Below, piece by piece: positions 7,731 to 13,101 of a stretch of DNA of 13,561 bases. The stretch is taken from positions 1-13,561 of the forward strand of contig JAKAWN010000161.1 of NCBI GenBank assembly GCA_021827245.1. Direction: 5' to 3'. The notes beneath the pieces were generated by a model, which saw only the letters and a program-made list of their open reading frames with translations, searched no databases and was not told the DNA's origin. The translations under genes were made by a program, and so were the position numbers. The first letter of the stretch is position 1. Each line of letters opens with the position of its first letter. This stretch comes from Acidobacteriota bacterium. Its GTDB lineage: Bacteria > Acidobacteriota > Terriglobia > UBA7540.

Positions 7731-7754
7731 TAATATTAATACTAATACTAATTA
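7731..7754. repeat. Four tandem AT-rich hexamers (iteron-like)
   Basis: TAATAT, TAATAC, TAATAC and TAATTA follow one another without gaps in otherwise GC-rich sequence. The segment 7733-7741 (ATATTAATA) also occurs, as far as I recall, in the AT-rich part of the phiX174 plus-strand origin. Iteron-like spacing and easy melting make it a candidate Rep-binding or origin region; it could instead be an AT-rich UP element for the 7798 gene. Confidence 0.45.
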
Positions 7755-7797
7755 CGCCCTCGCTTTTTAGAAAGAGTCGATATCGAAGGAAAGTGCT

Positions 7798-8013
7798 GTG
7801 TACTTAACACGGGAAACTCAATCTGGGCGCGACCAGCCCGTTACTGGTCTGGGTAGCTTCCAAGCCCTAGTCAGCACGCGCGACTTGCTTACCCAAGATT
7901 TACCGGTCTGGCAAACCGTGCTGATCGGGGTGGGCGGCCTGGCGTTGCTCTTGTGGATTGCCGACACTGTGCGGCGGGGAGCAAAGCACGCCCGGGAATC
8001 TCTAGGCGTGTAG
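7798..8013 (+). CDS. Small single-helix membrane protein, coat-protein-like in shape
   Basis: The 71-residue product starts at GTG, with GAAGGAAAG upstream. About 37 polar residues precede one hydrophobic helix (about residues 38-57, VWQTVLIGVGGLALLLWIAD), and the chain ends in a short basic tail, TVRRGAKHARESLGV. This layout is that of filamentous phage major coat proteins, where the basic tail contacts single-stranded DNA. Many unrelated small membrane proteins share it, and no cleavable signal peptide is evident. No Zot-type assembly ATPase or adsorption protein is encoded nearby, so packaging would need a helper. It sits between the iteron-like repeats and the SpoVG-like gene and is probably cotranscribed with the latter; the gap is 61 bp. 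Confidence 0.6.
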   Translation: MYLTRETQSGRDQPVTGLGSFQALVSTRDLLTQDLPVWQTVLIGVGGLALLLWIADTVRRGAKHARESLGV

Positions 8014-8029
8014 GTTTCAGAAAAACTAA

Positions 8030-8059
8030 GGCCCATCAGCAAGTCACTGCCGATGGGCC
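8030..8059. repeat. Hairpin between the 7798 and 8075 genes
   Basis: GGCCCATC (8030-8037) and GATGGGCC (8052-8059) are perfect 8-bp arms, with two more inner GC pairs after one mismatch. It ends 15 bases before the SpoVG-like start, so it could tune translation of that gene. No T-run follows. Confidence 0.5.
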
Positions 8060-8074
8060 GGAAACGAGATACCG

Positions 8075-8395
8075 ATGAGTGAATCCTCCCATAATTCCGA
8101 TTCCACGTCAAGGACATGGAACGGAATCCACGTAACAAACATTCGAGGCGCGAACGGCACAGGATCGGTGCGGGCCTATTGCGATGTCCGCCTTGAATGC
8201 GACCTGGGCACACAAACCATATTCGGCTTTTCGGTTGTGCAGCAGGACGGTAAGGCGCCTTGGGTTGCGTTTCCGCAAAAGCCCGGCAAGACGACTGGGA
8301 AGTGGTTTCCAGTTTACGAAGCTAACGGAAAGTTGCGAAAGCTCATCATCGCGGCTGTGCTGGATGCGTTCAGCCAGATGCCGACAAAGGTTTGA
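8075..8395 (+). CDS. SpoVG-like nucleic-acid-binding protein
   Basis: The 106-residue product resembles SpoVG from about residue 13 on. It has the pattern of an N-terminal strand (GIHVTNIRGANGTGSVRAYC), a second strand around TIFGFSVVQQDGKAPWVAFP, the 'P.K...G.WFPVYE' turn, and a C-terminal helix KLRKLIIAAVLDAFSQM, matching SpoVG's 'I..AVL.ey'. SpoVG proteins bind DNA and RNA and act as global regulators in several bacteria; SpoVG-like copies also occur on phages and plasmids. It ends 170 bp before the rep gene, with the hairpin cluster between. On this element it might coat or regulate single-stranded DNA or act on rep mRNA; that is inference. The ribosome binding site is weak. Confidence 0.68.
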   Translation: MSESSHNSDSTSRTWNGIHVTNIRGANGTGSVRAYCDVRLECDLGTQTIFGFSVVQQDGKAPWVAFPQKPGKTTGKWFPVYEANGKLRKLIIAAVLDAFSQMPTKV

Positions 8396-8397
8396 CC

Positions 8398-8511
8398 TTC
8401 CTCGGGCCTGGGTTGGGGCGACAGGCGCGGGCAACGTGCTTACCCCTCTCACGACCCGCCGCGGCGTACCGCACGCCCTGGCCCGAGGAATTAGCACCCG
8501 AATGCGGGTGC
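8398..8511. promoter_or_regulatory. Inverted-repeat cluster upstream of rep, candidate double-strand origin
   Basis: TTCCTCGGGCC (8398-8408) and GGCCCGAGGAA (8480-8490) are perfect 11-bp arms 71 bp apart. Directly after them GCACCCG (8494-8500) and CGGGTGC (8505-8511) form a tight 7-bp stem with an AATG loop. The cluster ends 54 bp before the rep start. Rolling-circle plasmids often keep the double-strand origin, with cruciform-forming repeats, just upstream of or within rep. A structured rep mRNA leader is the main alternative. Confidence 0.5.
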
Positions 8512-8565
8512 CGAAATAGAGACGGGTAGGGCCAGAGGGATTGCTAGAAGGGGAGAGGTGTACCT

Positions 8566-9123
8566 ATGCGGGAAGAACTTAAGACGGCAATGGGCGAGTG
8601 GCTTGGCGGCTTGGCTCCGTGGGATGTCTTCTCAACCTGGACGTTCTCCCGGCCCGTGAACGTCCAGGGTGCAATGTACATGGCGCGTCGTCATCTACGA
8701 TGGGTTGAAAAGGCCGCTGGCGTGCCCATCTACGGCTTCGTTGGAGTGGAGAAAGGGGAAAGGGGCGGCCTGCTTCACTTGCACGCCTTATTGGGCAACG
8801 TGGCGCGTTTGAAGCCTTATTGCGGAACGCGGCTTGCTCCTGGGGAATGGGGCGGCAGGCTCAATAGCGCGTGGGTGCGTTCGCAGCCAGAAAAGTTTTC
8901 GGCTCTTGGCATCCCCATGCGATGCCGTTGGGTTAGGGAGAAAAAAACGGACCGCCAATGTTGTATGGTCCATGCATGGCCCTGCGGGATAGCGCGAGTA
9001 TTGCCGTATAACCCCAAGTTGGGCGCGAGCTATTACGTTTCGAAGTACGTAACAAAACAACTGGGCGAGTGGGAGCTATTCGGCTTTCCGGCAGTTCCTC
9101 AGCTTCCACTGGTGAAGAACTAG
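8566..9123 (+). CDS. HUH-family rolling-circle replication initiator (phiX174 gpA-like motif 3)
   Basis: The 185-residue product carries the three motifs of a rolling-circle initiator in order. Motif 1 is FSTWTF (22-27). Motif 2 is the metal-binding HUH, HLHALLG with H71 and H73, preceded by GFVGVEKGERGG. Motif 3 is YVSKYVTK (157-164). From memory, motif 3 of phiX174 gene A protein is YVAKYVNK with both tyrosines active, so Y157 and Y161 are the likely nucleophiles; Y156 is also present. Such enzymes nick one strand at the origin, stay bound to the 5' end and start strand-displacement replication. The protein is shorter than phage gpA and has no helicase domain, so it would use a host helicase. 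A GGGGAGAGG site precedes the ATG. It lies between the hairpin cluster and the integrase and is complete. Confidence 0.82.
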   Translation: MREELKTAMGEWLGGLAPWDVFSTWTFSRPVNVQGAMYMARRHLRWVEKAAGVPIYGFVGVEKGERGGLLHLHALLGNVARLKPYCGTRLAPGEWGGRLNSAWVRSQPEKFSALGIPMRCRWVREKKTDRQCCMVHAWPCGIARVLPYNPKLGASYYVSKYVTKQLGEWELFGFPAVPQLPLVKN

Positions 9124-9159
9124 TGCGGGAAGGGTGTCGGCGGTGTGATGCCAGTAGAG

Positions 9160-9176
9160 TACAGTACGGTACTGTA
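9160..9176. promoter_or_regulatory. 17-bp palindrome between rep and int
   Basis: TACAGTAC and GTACTGTA are perfect arms around a single G. It lies 36 bp after the rep stop and 116 bp before the integrase start, a natural place for an operator controlling int. A clear -35/-10 pair was not found next to it. The protein that binds it is unknown. Confidence 0.45.
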
Positions 9177-9281
9177 TTAGGCCGCCTGCCTCAGCGAGTC
9201 CCGCCGGATGAAATCGTTTGGACTTCTATCCCAAATTCGATGCTATGATTGCCCCGACAAAAGCATGGCGGGCCACGGAGG

Positions 9282-9287
9282 AAGGAG
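9282..9287 (+). promoter_or_regulatory. Ribosome binding site fixing the integrase start
   Basis: AAGGAG lies five bases before the GTG at 9293. The longer reading from ATG 9218 adds 25 residues unlike any integrase N-terminus and has no such site, so GTG 9293 is the likelier start. Confidence 0.7.
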
Positions 9288-9292
9288 ATACC

Positions 9293-10465
9293 GTGGCTCG
9301 ACCAAGATGGCAAGGGGGTTGGTTGTTCAGACGTGGTAAGCGTAATCCGGTTTGGGTTGGCCGTTTCCGCGAGGATTATCTGACAGCGGATGGAGCACGG
9401 AAGCGGCGCGAACGTTCTGTGATCTTGGGGCAGTGCGCTCAGATTGGGAAGCGTCAGGCTCAACGGTTGCTCTCGGAGCGGCTGGCCTCAATCAATCAGG
9501 GAACGCACAAGCCGGAGATGGTGATTCCGTTCGAGCGGTTCGTTTTGGAGCGGTGGGAGCCGAATCTTTTGCCGACCTTGCGCTTCTCAACACAGCGGAA
9601 GTATCGGAATTTGATTCGGGCCTACTTGCTGCCGACACTCGGAAAGTTGAACCTCTCAGAGATTGGCCCGGCAGACGTGCAAGCAGTGCTGGCGCACTTC
9701 GCCAAGCGGCTTGCCCCTCATACCGTGCTTACAATTCGAAATGCTCTTTCGAAGATTCTTAGCACGGCGGTCAAGTGGGGATACGTGCAAGTGAATGCGG
9801 CCACGGGAGCGCAGGCTCCCGCGTTAATCAATCAGCGGGAGCGGAGAACGCTCTCGCCCGATGAAGCGCGGCGCTTGCTCTCGCAACTTGCGGAGCCTTA
9901 CTCCGTAATGGTCACACTTGCGCTTCTGTCGGGTCTCAGGCGTGCGGAGATTTTCGGCCTCAAGTGGAAGTACGTTGACTTCGGCGAGAAATCTCTGACC
10001 GTAGCTGAGACGTGCTTTGAGGGGCGCGTGTCGGCTCCCAAAACGCGGGCATCCAGGCGGAAAGTGTTTCTCGATCATGCCGTCTTGGATGCGCTCGGGG
10101 CCATTCGGCCCGCTTACGCTCAGCCGGATGACTTGGTGTTTCCGACTGAGCGCGGCACGCCGATGAACCCGGCGAACGTTCAAAGCCGTGTGCTTGATCC
10201 TGCGAGCGACCGCGCGGGGATCGGGCGCGTGACTTGGCATCACTTCCGTTACACCTATTCGACGTGGGCTGAGCCCACAGGCGAAAGCATCAAGGCGCTA
10301 CAGGCTCAGTTGGGCCATACGGACTCGCGGCTGACTCTTGGCGTGTACACTCAGCCGATGCCGGAAGCTCAGGCGAAAATTGCGAGCAAAGTTGCAAGGG
10401 TTTTGCTCCCAGTTGCTCCCAACTTCAGTGATGTGGCGGAAATGCCGATAAAGATGATTCAATGA
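9293..10465 (+). CDS. int: Tyrosine integrase of the tRNA-Val element
   Basis: The 390-residue protein (GTG start) is a full site-specific tyrosine recombinase. An N-terminal arm-binding region (residues about 5-70, rich in Arg and Trp) precedes a SAM-like core-binding domain (about 80-165). The catalytic domain has LLSGLRRAEIFGL (R216), APKTRASRRKV (Lys 250), WHHFRYTYSTW (H316 and R319), LGHTDSRLTLGVYTQ (H342 and nucleophile Y352). All catalytic residues are present. It ends 18 bp from the tRNA-Val 3' end, the usual layout for tRNA-targeting integrases, and its last codons overlap the right tandem TTGCTCCCA sites. It should integrate and, perhaps with an excisionase, excise the 4.46-kb element. 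No separate excisionase was recognised; a small element protein may fill that role. Confidence 0.92.
   Translation: MARPRWQGGWLFRRGKRNPVWVGRFREDYLTADGARKRRERSVILGQCAQIGKRQAQRLLSERLASINQGTHKPEMVIPFERFVLERWEPNLLPTLRFSTQRKYRNLIRAYLLPTLGKLNLSEIGPADVQAVLAHFAKRLAPHTVLTIRNALSKILSTAVKWGYVQVNAATGAQAPALINQRERRTLSPDEARRLLSQLAEPYSVMVTLALLSGLRRAEIFGLKWKYVDFGEKSLTVAETCFEGRVSAPKTRASRRKVFLDHAVLDALGAIRPAYAQPDDLVFPTERGTPMNPANVQSRVLDPASDRAGIGRVTWHHFRYTYSTWAEPTGESIKALQAQLGHTDSRLTLGVYTQPMPEAQAKIASKVARVLLPVAPNFSDVAEMPIKMIQ
10403..10421. promoter_or_regulatory. Right integrase arm-type sites
   Basis: TTGCTCCCA occurs at 10403-10411 and 10413-10421, a 10-bp period (one helical turn), inside the 3' end of int and about 60 bp from the att core. 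The same tandem pair lies at 6150-6170 inside the left end, in the same orientation. In the circular form the pairs flank attP, as expected for integrase arm sites. Confidence 0.6.
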
Positions 10466-10481
10466 TTCTGGAAGCCTTAGG

Positions 10482-10528
10482 CATGGTGGGCGATACAGGA
10501 CTCGAACCTGTGACTTCTACCGTGTGAA
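10482..10528. repeat. Right att copy (47-bp direct repeat inside tRNA-Val)
   Basis: This copy is identical to 6018-6064. It covers the tRNA from the anticodon loop to the CCA end plus two bases beyond, so insertion leaves the tRNA complete. Strand exchange must occur somewhere inside the repeat, most likely in the anticodon-loop or T-arm part. Confidence 0.9.
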
Positions 10529-10558
10529 GGTAGCACTCTACCGCTGAGTTAATCGCCC
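10484..10558 (-). tRNA. tRNA-Val (anticodon CAC)
   Basis: The minus strand folds into a full cloverleaf: acceptor GGGCGAT/ATCGCCC (7 perfect pairs), D stem ACTC/GAGT, anticodon stem CTACC/GGTAG with loop TTCACAC, and T stem ACAGG/CCTGT with loop TTCGAGT. The CCA end is encoded. The anticodon CAC reads GUG valine codons. An extended -10-like TGCTATTTT lies about 10 bases upstream on the minus strand (10568-10576). The 3' 45 nt are shared with the left att copy, so this is the integration target. Confidence 0.95.
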
Positions 10559-11114
10559 GTGGTTATCAAAATAGCAGATTTCGTAATCACGGTCCAGAGC
10601 GGCTTCGAGCGGGCAGCATCGAGGAAATCTACGAATTTCCTGGAGATGCCCCTGCGGAACGATCAGCCAATATGAAGTTCAACAGCCTGATTTCCGAGGG
10701 GCGCATTTTCGACGACCCGACCCGCCCGCCCTACTTTTCCGTACGTGTGCAAGCAAACCAGAGGCGGTGTACACTTCCCTTATGCGCTTCGTCTGCACGG
10801 CAGTCATGCTGCCGGCACCCGATATGGTGCCTTAAAGTTTGCTGCCTAATAGGTACCGGGCGGGTTTTCAGCGTCGACTGGCAGCTTTAGAGCAAGGAGG
10901 CTGCGTATTCGCGGCAATTTCAGCATTTCCTCCAGAACCGTGCGGGGGCAGTCGAAGTTTTGAATGAGGGAGAAGTGAAAGCTTCGGCAACTCATGTGGA
11001 TGGCGGAACAACCCAGTAGCCGATTCGCCGCGCAGGGCCCATTTCTGGTTGACAAGACTCGCGACAGGCAGCGCGCGAGATGTCTCTGCTCCTGTGCGGC
11101 AGGCTCAAAGTAGC
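10559..11114. other. Long gap with no convincing gene
   Basis: A plus-strand frame is open from the tRNA to 10890. It contains a protein-like stretch (IEEIYEFPGDAPAERSAN and, from ATG 10672, MKFNSLISEGRIFDDPTRPP) and then turns into Cys/Arg-rich nonsense. It may be a decayed gene fragment, but I recognise no family. The rest is presumably the upstream region of the MoxR gene. Confidence 0.4.
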
Positions 11115-12086
11115 ATGGAAAAGATGCCGGCCAATTCCACAGCCACGGAATCAGCGGAATTGCTTTCGCGCGTGCGTGAGTCGGTTCAAAGCGTTATCCG
11201 GGGAAAAAATGAAGTCGTTCAGCTTGCCCTGGTAGCCTTTTTTGCCCGCGGGCATCTCCTGATTGAGGACGTTCCGGGCGTCGGCAAGACGACCCTGGCC
11301 CATTCGCTGGCGCGGTCGTTTGACTGCTCGTTTCAGCGCATACAGTTTACGTCAGACATGCTGCCTTCTGACGTCATTGGGATCAGCATCTACAATCAGC
11401 AAATGGAGCGCTTTGAGTTCCGGCCAGGCCCGATTTTTGCCAACATAGTTCTCGCCGATGAAATCAACCGGACTACGCCCAAGACCCAGAGCGCGCTGCT
11501 TGAGGCAATGAATGAGTTTCAGGTGACCGTGGATAGTCACACCTACCCGCTACCCCAGCCCTTCATGGTTGTTGCCACGCAAAATCCCGTCGAGCATCAC
11601 GGGACCTATGCTCTTCCCGAATCTCAACTTGACCGCTTTCTTATGCGGCTTCGGATCGGCTATCCACCGGCGGAAAACGAAAAGGAAATCCTGAAGAACT
11701 TTGCCCTGTCGGACCCTCTGTCGAAGATTCAGCCAAGCATGACAGCCGCGGAAGTTGTAGAGATCCAGCAGGCAGTCCGGCAGGTCAAGGTTGAAGAGTC
11801 ACTCATCAACTATCTCCTGGCCATCGTTGAGAAGACCCGCCGTCACCCCGACTTGACGCTGGGAGTCAGCCCTCGCGGCTCAATGATGGTCTACCGCGCC
11901 GCCCAAGCCATGGCCCTGGTTGAAGGCCGCAATTATTGCATCCCGGACGATATCAAGCGGCTTGCCGTGCCCGTGTTCGCCCACCGCTCGGTGGTCAGCT
12001 CAAATTACGCGTCCGCGCTGAAAAGGTCTGATCAGGCGGAAGCCATCATTCGGGAAATTGTCGAAAGCGTTCCTGTGCCGCTGTAG
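11115..12086 (+). CDS. MoxR-family AAA+ ATPase
   Basis: The 323-residue protein is a standard-length MoxR ATPase, a chaperone-like AAA+ protein that usually helps assemble or activate metal-containing or vWA-domain partner proteins. It shows Walker A (GVGKTT, 55-60), Walker B (IVLADEINR, 111-119), sensor 1 (ATQNP, 154-158), and the family segment GTYALPESQLDRF with the arginine finger near R174. The C-terminal lid has SPRGSMMVYRAAQAMAL. I chose ATG 11115; a nearby ATG at 11124 is also possible and the frame extends to a TTG at 11049. MoxR genes normally precede a DUF58 gene. Here a GAGGAG site and a TTG codon follow the stop (about 12093-12104), but no DUF58 protein follows, so the partner seems to be lost or elsewhere. 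Confidence 0.92.
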   Translation: MEKMPANSTATESAELLSRVRESVQSVIRGKNEVVQLALVAFFARGHLLIEDVPGVGKTTLAHSLARSFDCSFQRIQFTSDMLPSDVIGISIYNQQMERFEFRPGPIFANIVLADEINRTTPKTQSALLEAMNEFQVTVDSHTYPLPQPFMVVATQNPVEHHGTYALPESQLDRFLMRLRIGYPPAENEKEILKNFALSDPLSKIQPSMTAAEVVEIQQAVRQVKVEESLINYLLAIVEKTRRHPDLTLGVSPRGSMMVYRAAQAMALVEGRNYCIPDDIKRLAVPVFAHRSVVSSNYASALKRSDQAEAIIREIVESVPVPL

Positions 12087-12152
12087 CAGCTTGAGGAGAT
12101 CTTTTGTTCCCAGCACCAGCCCACCCACCTTTATCGATGGCCCCCGCCGGAA

Positions 12153-12647
12153 TCAGTTCGGCTGCTCGGCCTTTGCCACTCTGCTCATCCGGCGCATGTA
12201 ACAAAGAGAGACCCCAACCATGCCGCCCGCGAACAGTCCAGCGGCCCAGCCGATATGAGTCTTTGAACCAGGCTGCTCAGCGGCTCGGATCATCTCACGG
12301 ATTACATAAACAAAGAAAAGGCCAACGGCAACGCTCATGAGCCCCGCCATCTGTTCCAGCAGTGGCATAATGAGTTCACGCTGCTCGGGTGTGTAGTCAC
12401 TAAGCCTTCTGGTACCAAGGTGCACGGCCCCAGGGATGCGGCGGCCCAGGAATGGAATCAGGAGCATAAGGCCGGCGATCAGCACCTGAGTGCCGAACAC
12501 TAGCCACAGCGCGTGCGGGCTGCCCAACCCGTCAGGCTTGCCCGCCAGATTGAAATGGGTCGGAATGCGTGCCGGCAAGTGGGGCAGGCTGGTTTGAATC
12601 AGAAAGTAAGAATACAGGGCCAAGGCAGCGGCAACAACCTTGAGCAT
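12153..12647 (-). CDS. DUF1648 domain membrane protein
   Basis: The 164-residue product has an N-terminal hydrophobic helix (MLKVVAAALALYSYFLIQTSL), then the DUF1648 signature LPARIPTHFNLAGKPDGLGS, and three further hydrophobic segments (around ALWLVFGTQVLIAGLMLLIP, LMSVAVGLFFVYVI and GWAAGLFAGGMVGVSLCYM). It is an inner-membrane protein with four predicted helices. DUF1648 proteins are of poorly known function and sometimes occur with SdpI-type immunity regions, but no SdpC-like toxin is near. I chose ATG 12647 with GGAG eight bases upstream; a longer reading from 12734 adds no family sequence. It converges on the MoxR gene, with 66 bp between the two stops. Confidence 0.8.
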   Translation of the reverse strand: MLKVVAAALALYSYFLIQTSLPHLPARIPTHFNLAGKPDGLGSPHALWLVFGTQVLIAGLMLLIPFLGRRIPGAVHLGTRRLSDYTPEQRELIMPLLEQMAGLMSVAVGLFFVYVIREMIRAAEQPGSKTHIGWAAGLFAGGMVGVSLCYMRRMSRVAKAEQPN

Positions 12648-12730
12648 TAGATTGTCTCCGGCCTGCATTATGCACACAACTGCGGGCAGGAAGCCGAATA
12701 TCACTACACACTGCCCTGATGAAGGGGACT

Positions 12731-12949
12731 TCAAGAATCCATAGAATGCGGGACTGTTCCCTTAGGATGAGCAATAGCCCTCGGCCTTCCGTCAGATGTG
12801 CGCACAGCATCCGCGCGCGAACTCGACTGCCACCGCCGCGCCAGCTTCTCCGCTGGGACGCCGGTCTTTGCCGCAAGCAGCTCAAGCGAATCCAACTGGT
12901 CCAGTCTCACAAGTCGTGCCAACCGTTCACTTTCATTCTTCAATTTCAT
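12731..12949 (-). CDS. Small hypothetical protein
   Basis: The 72-residue ORF begins MKLKNESERLARLVRLDQLD with AAGG about 10 bases upstream. A central helical part, SLELLAAKTGVPAEKLARRW, has a loose helix-turn-helix look. The C-terminal third is low in hydrophobic residues and may not be conserved. It lies upstream of and in the same direction as the DUF1648 gene, 83 bp away, so the two could be cotranscribed. No family is recognised and a chance ORF cannot be excluded. Confidence 0.38.
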   Translation of the reverse strand: MKLKNESERLARLVRLDQLDSLELLAAKTGVPAEKLARRWQSSSRADAVRTSDGRPRAIAHPKGTVPHSMDS

Positions 12950-13035
12950 GCCATCAACCTTAATATGCCTGGTGACGAACTGTCAATCGGCAAGGTAGCA
13001 TGAACACCAAGTCCCGCTCATCGGGAACCTTCTCC

Positions 13036-13079
13036 GGAAAAACAGAAAGCCTGCGGCAGCACGAAGCCTGCCGCAGGCT
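13036..13079 (-). terminator. Rho-independent terminator of the BON-domain gene
   Basis: AGCCTGCGGCAG (13048-13059) and CTGCCGCAGGCT (13068-13079) are perfect 12-bp arms with an 8-nt loop. On the minus strand a T-rich tract (TTCTGTTTTTCC) follows directly. It lies 22 bp beyond the stop at 13102. Confidence 0.85.
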
Positions 13080-13101
13080 GGCATACACATGAATTAAAGG
13101 C

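Larger units (their letters stand above)
6018..10528. mobile_element. Integrated element of about 4.46 kb in tRNA-Val with HUH Rep and tyrosine integrase
   Basis: A perfect 47-bp direct repeat brackets this segment at 6018-6064 and 10482-10528. The right copy is the 3' part of an intact tRNA-Val gene; the left copy is only that part. One att copy plus the interior is 4464 bp, the predicted circle. Inside are a full tyrosine integrase next to the tRNA, a HUH rolling-circle initiator, a SpoVG-like protein, two small membrane proteins, an acidic peptide and an unknown protein. Every gene except the first points right. Several strong hairpins lie between genes, as expected for a replicon with a single-stranded phase. 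No transposase, conjugation, capsid, Zot-type ATPase, relaxase or resistance gene was seen. All genes look intact, so the insertion may be recent or functional. Confidence 0.85.

Noticed and set aside
7731..7741. CRESS-DNA virus origin nonanucleotide (TAATATTAC type)
   Set aside because: The sequence is TAATATTAA, lacks the final C and is not in the loop of a hairpin; it is part of the tandem hexamers.
9160..9176. LexA/SOS box
   Set aside because: The half-sites run ACAG then CTGT, opposite to the E. coli CTGT-N8-ACAG box, and the spacing differs from other LexA boxes I know.
6018..10528. Classification as an inovirus or microvirus prophage
   Set aside because: No Zot-type ATPase, adsorption protein or large capsid gene is present; only the Rep motif and a coat-like shape point that way.
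10672..10890. 72-aa plus-strand ORF after the tRNA
   Set aside because: The first 20 residues look protein-like, but the rest is Cys/Arg-rich and there is no ribosome binding site; at best a fragment.
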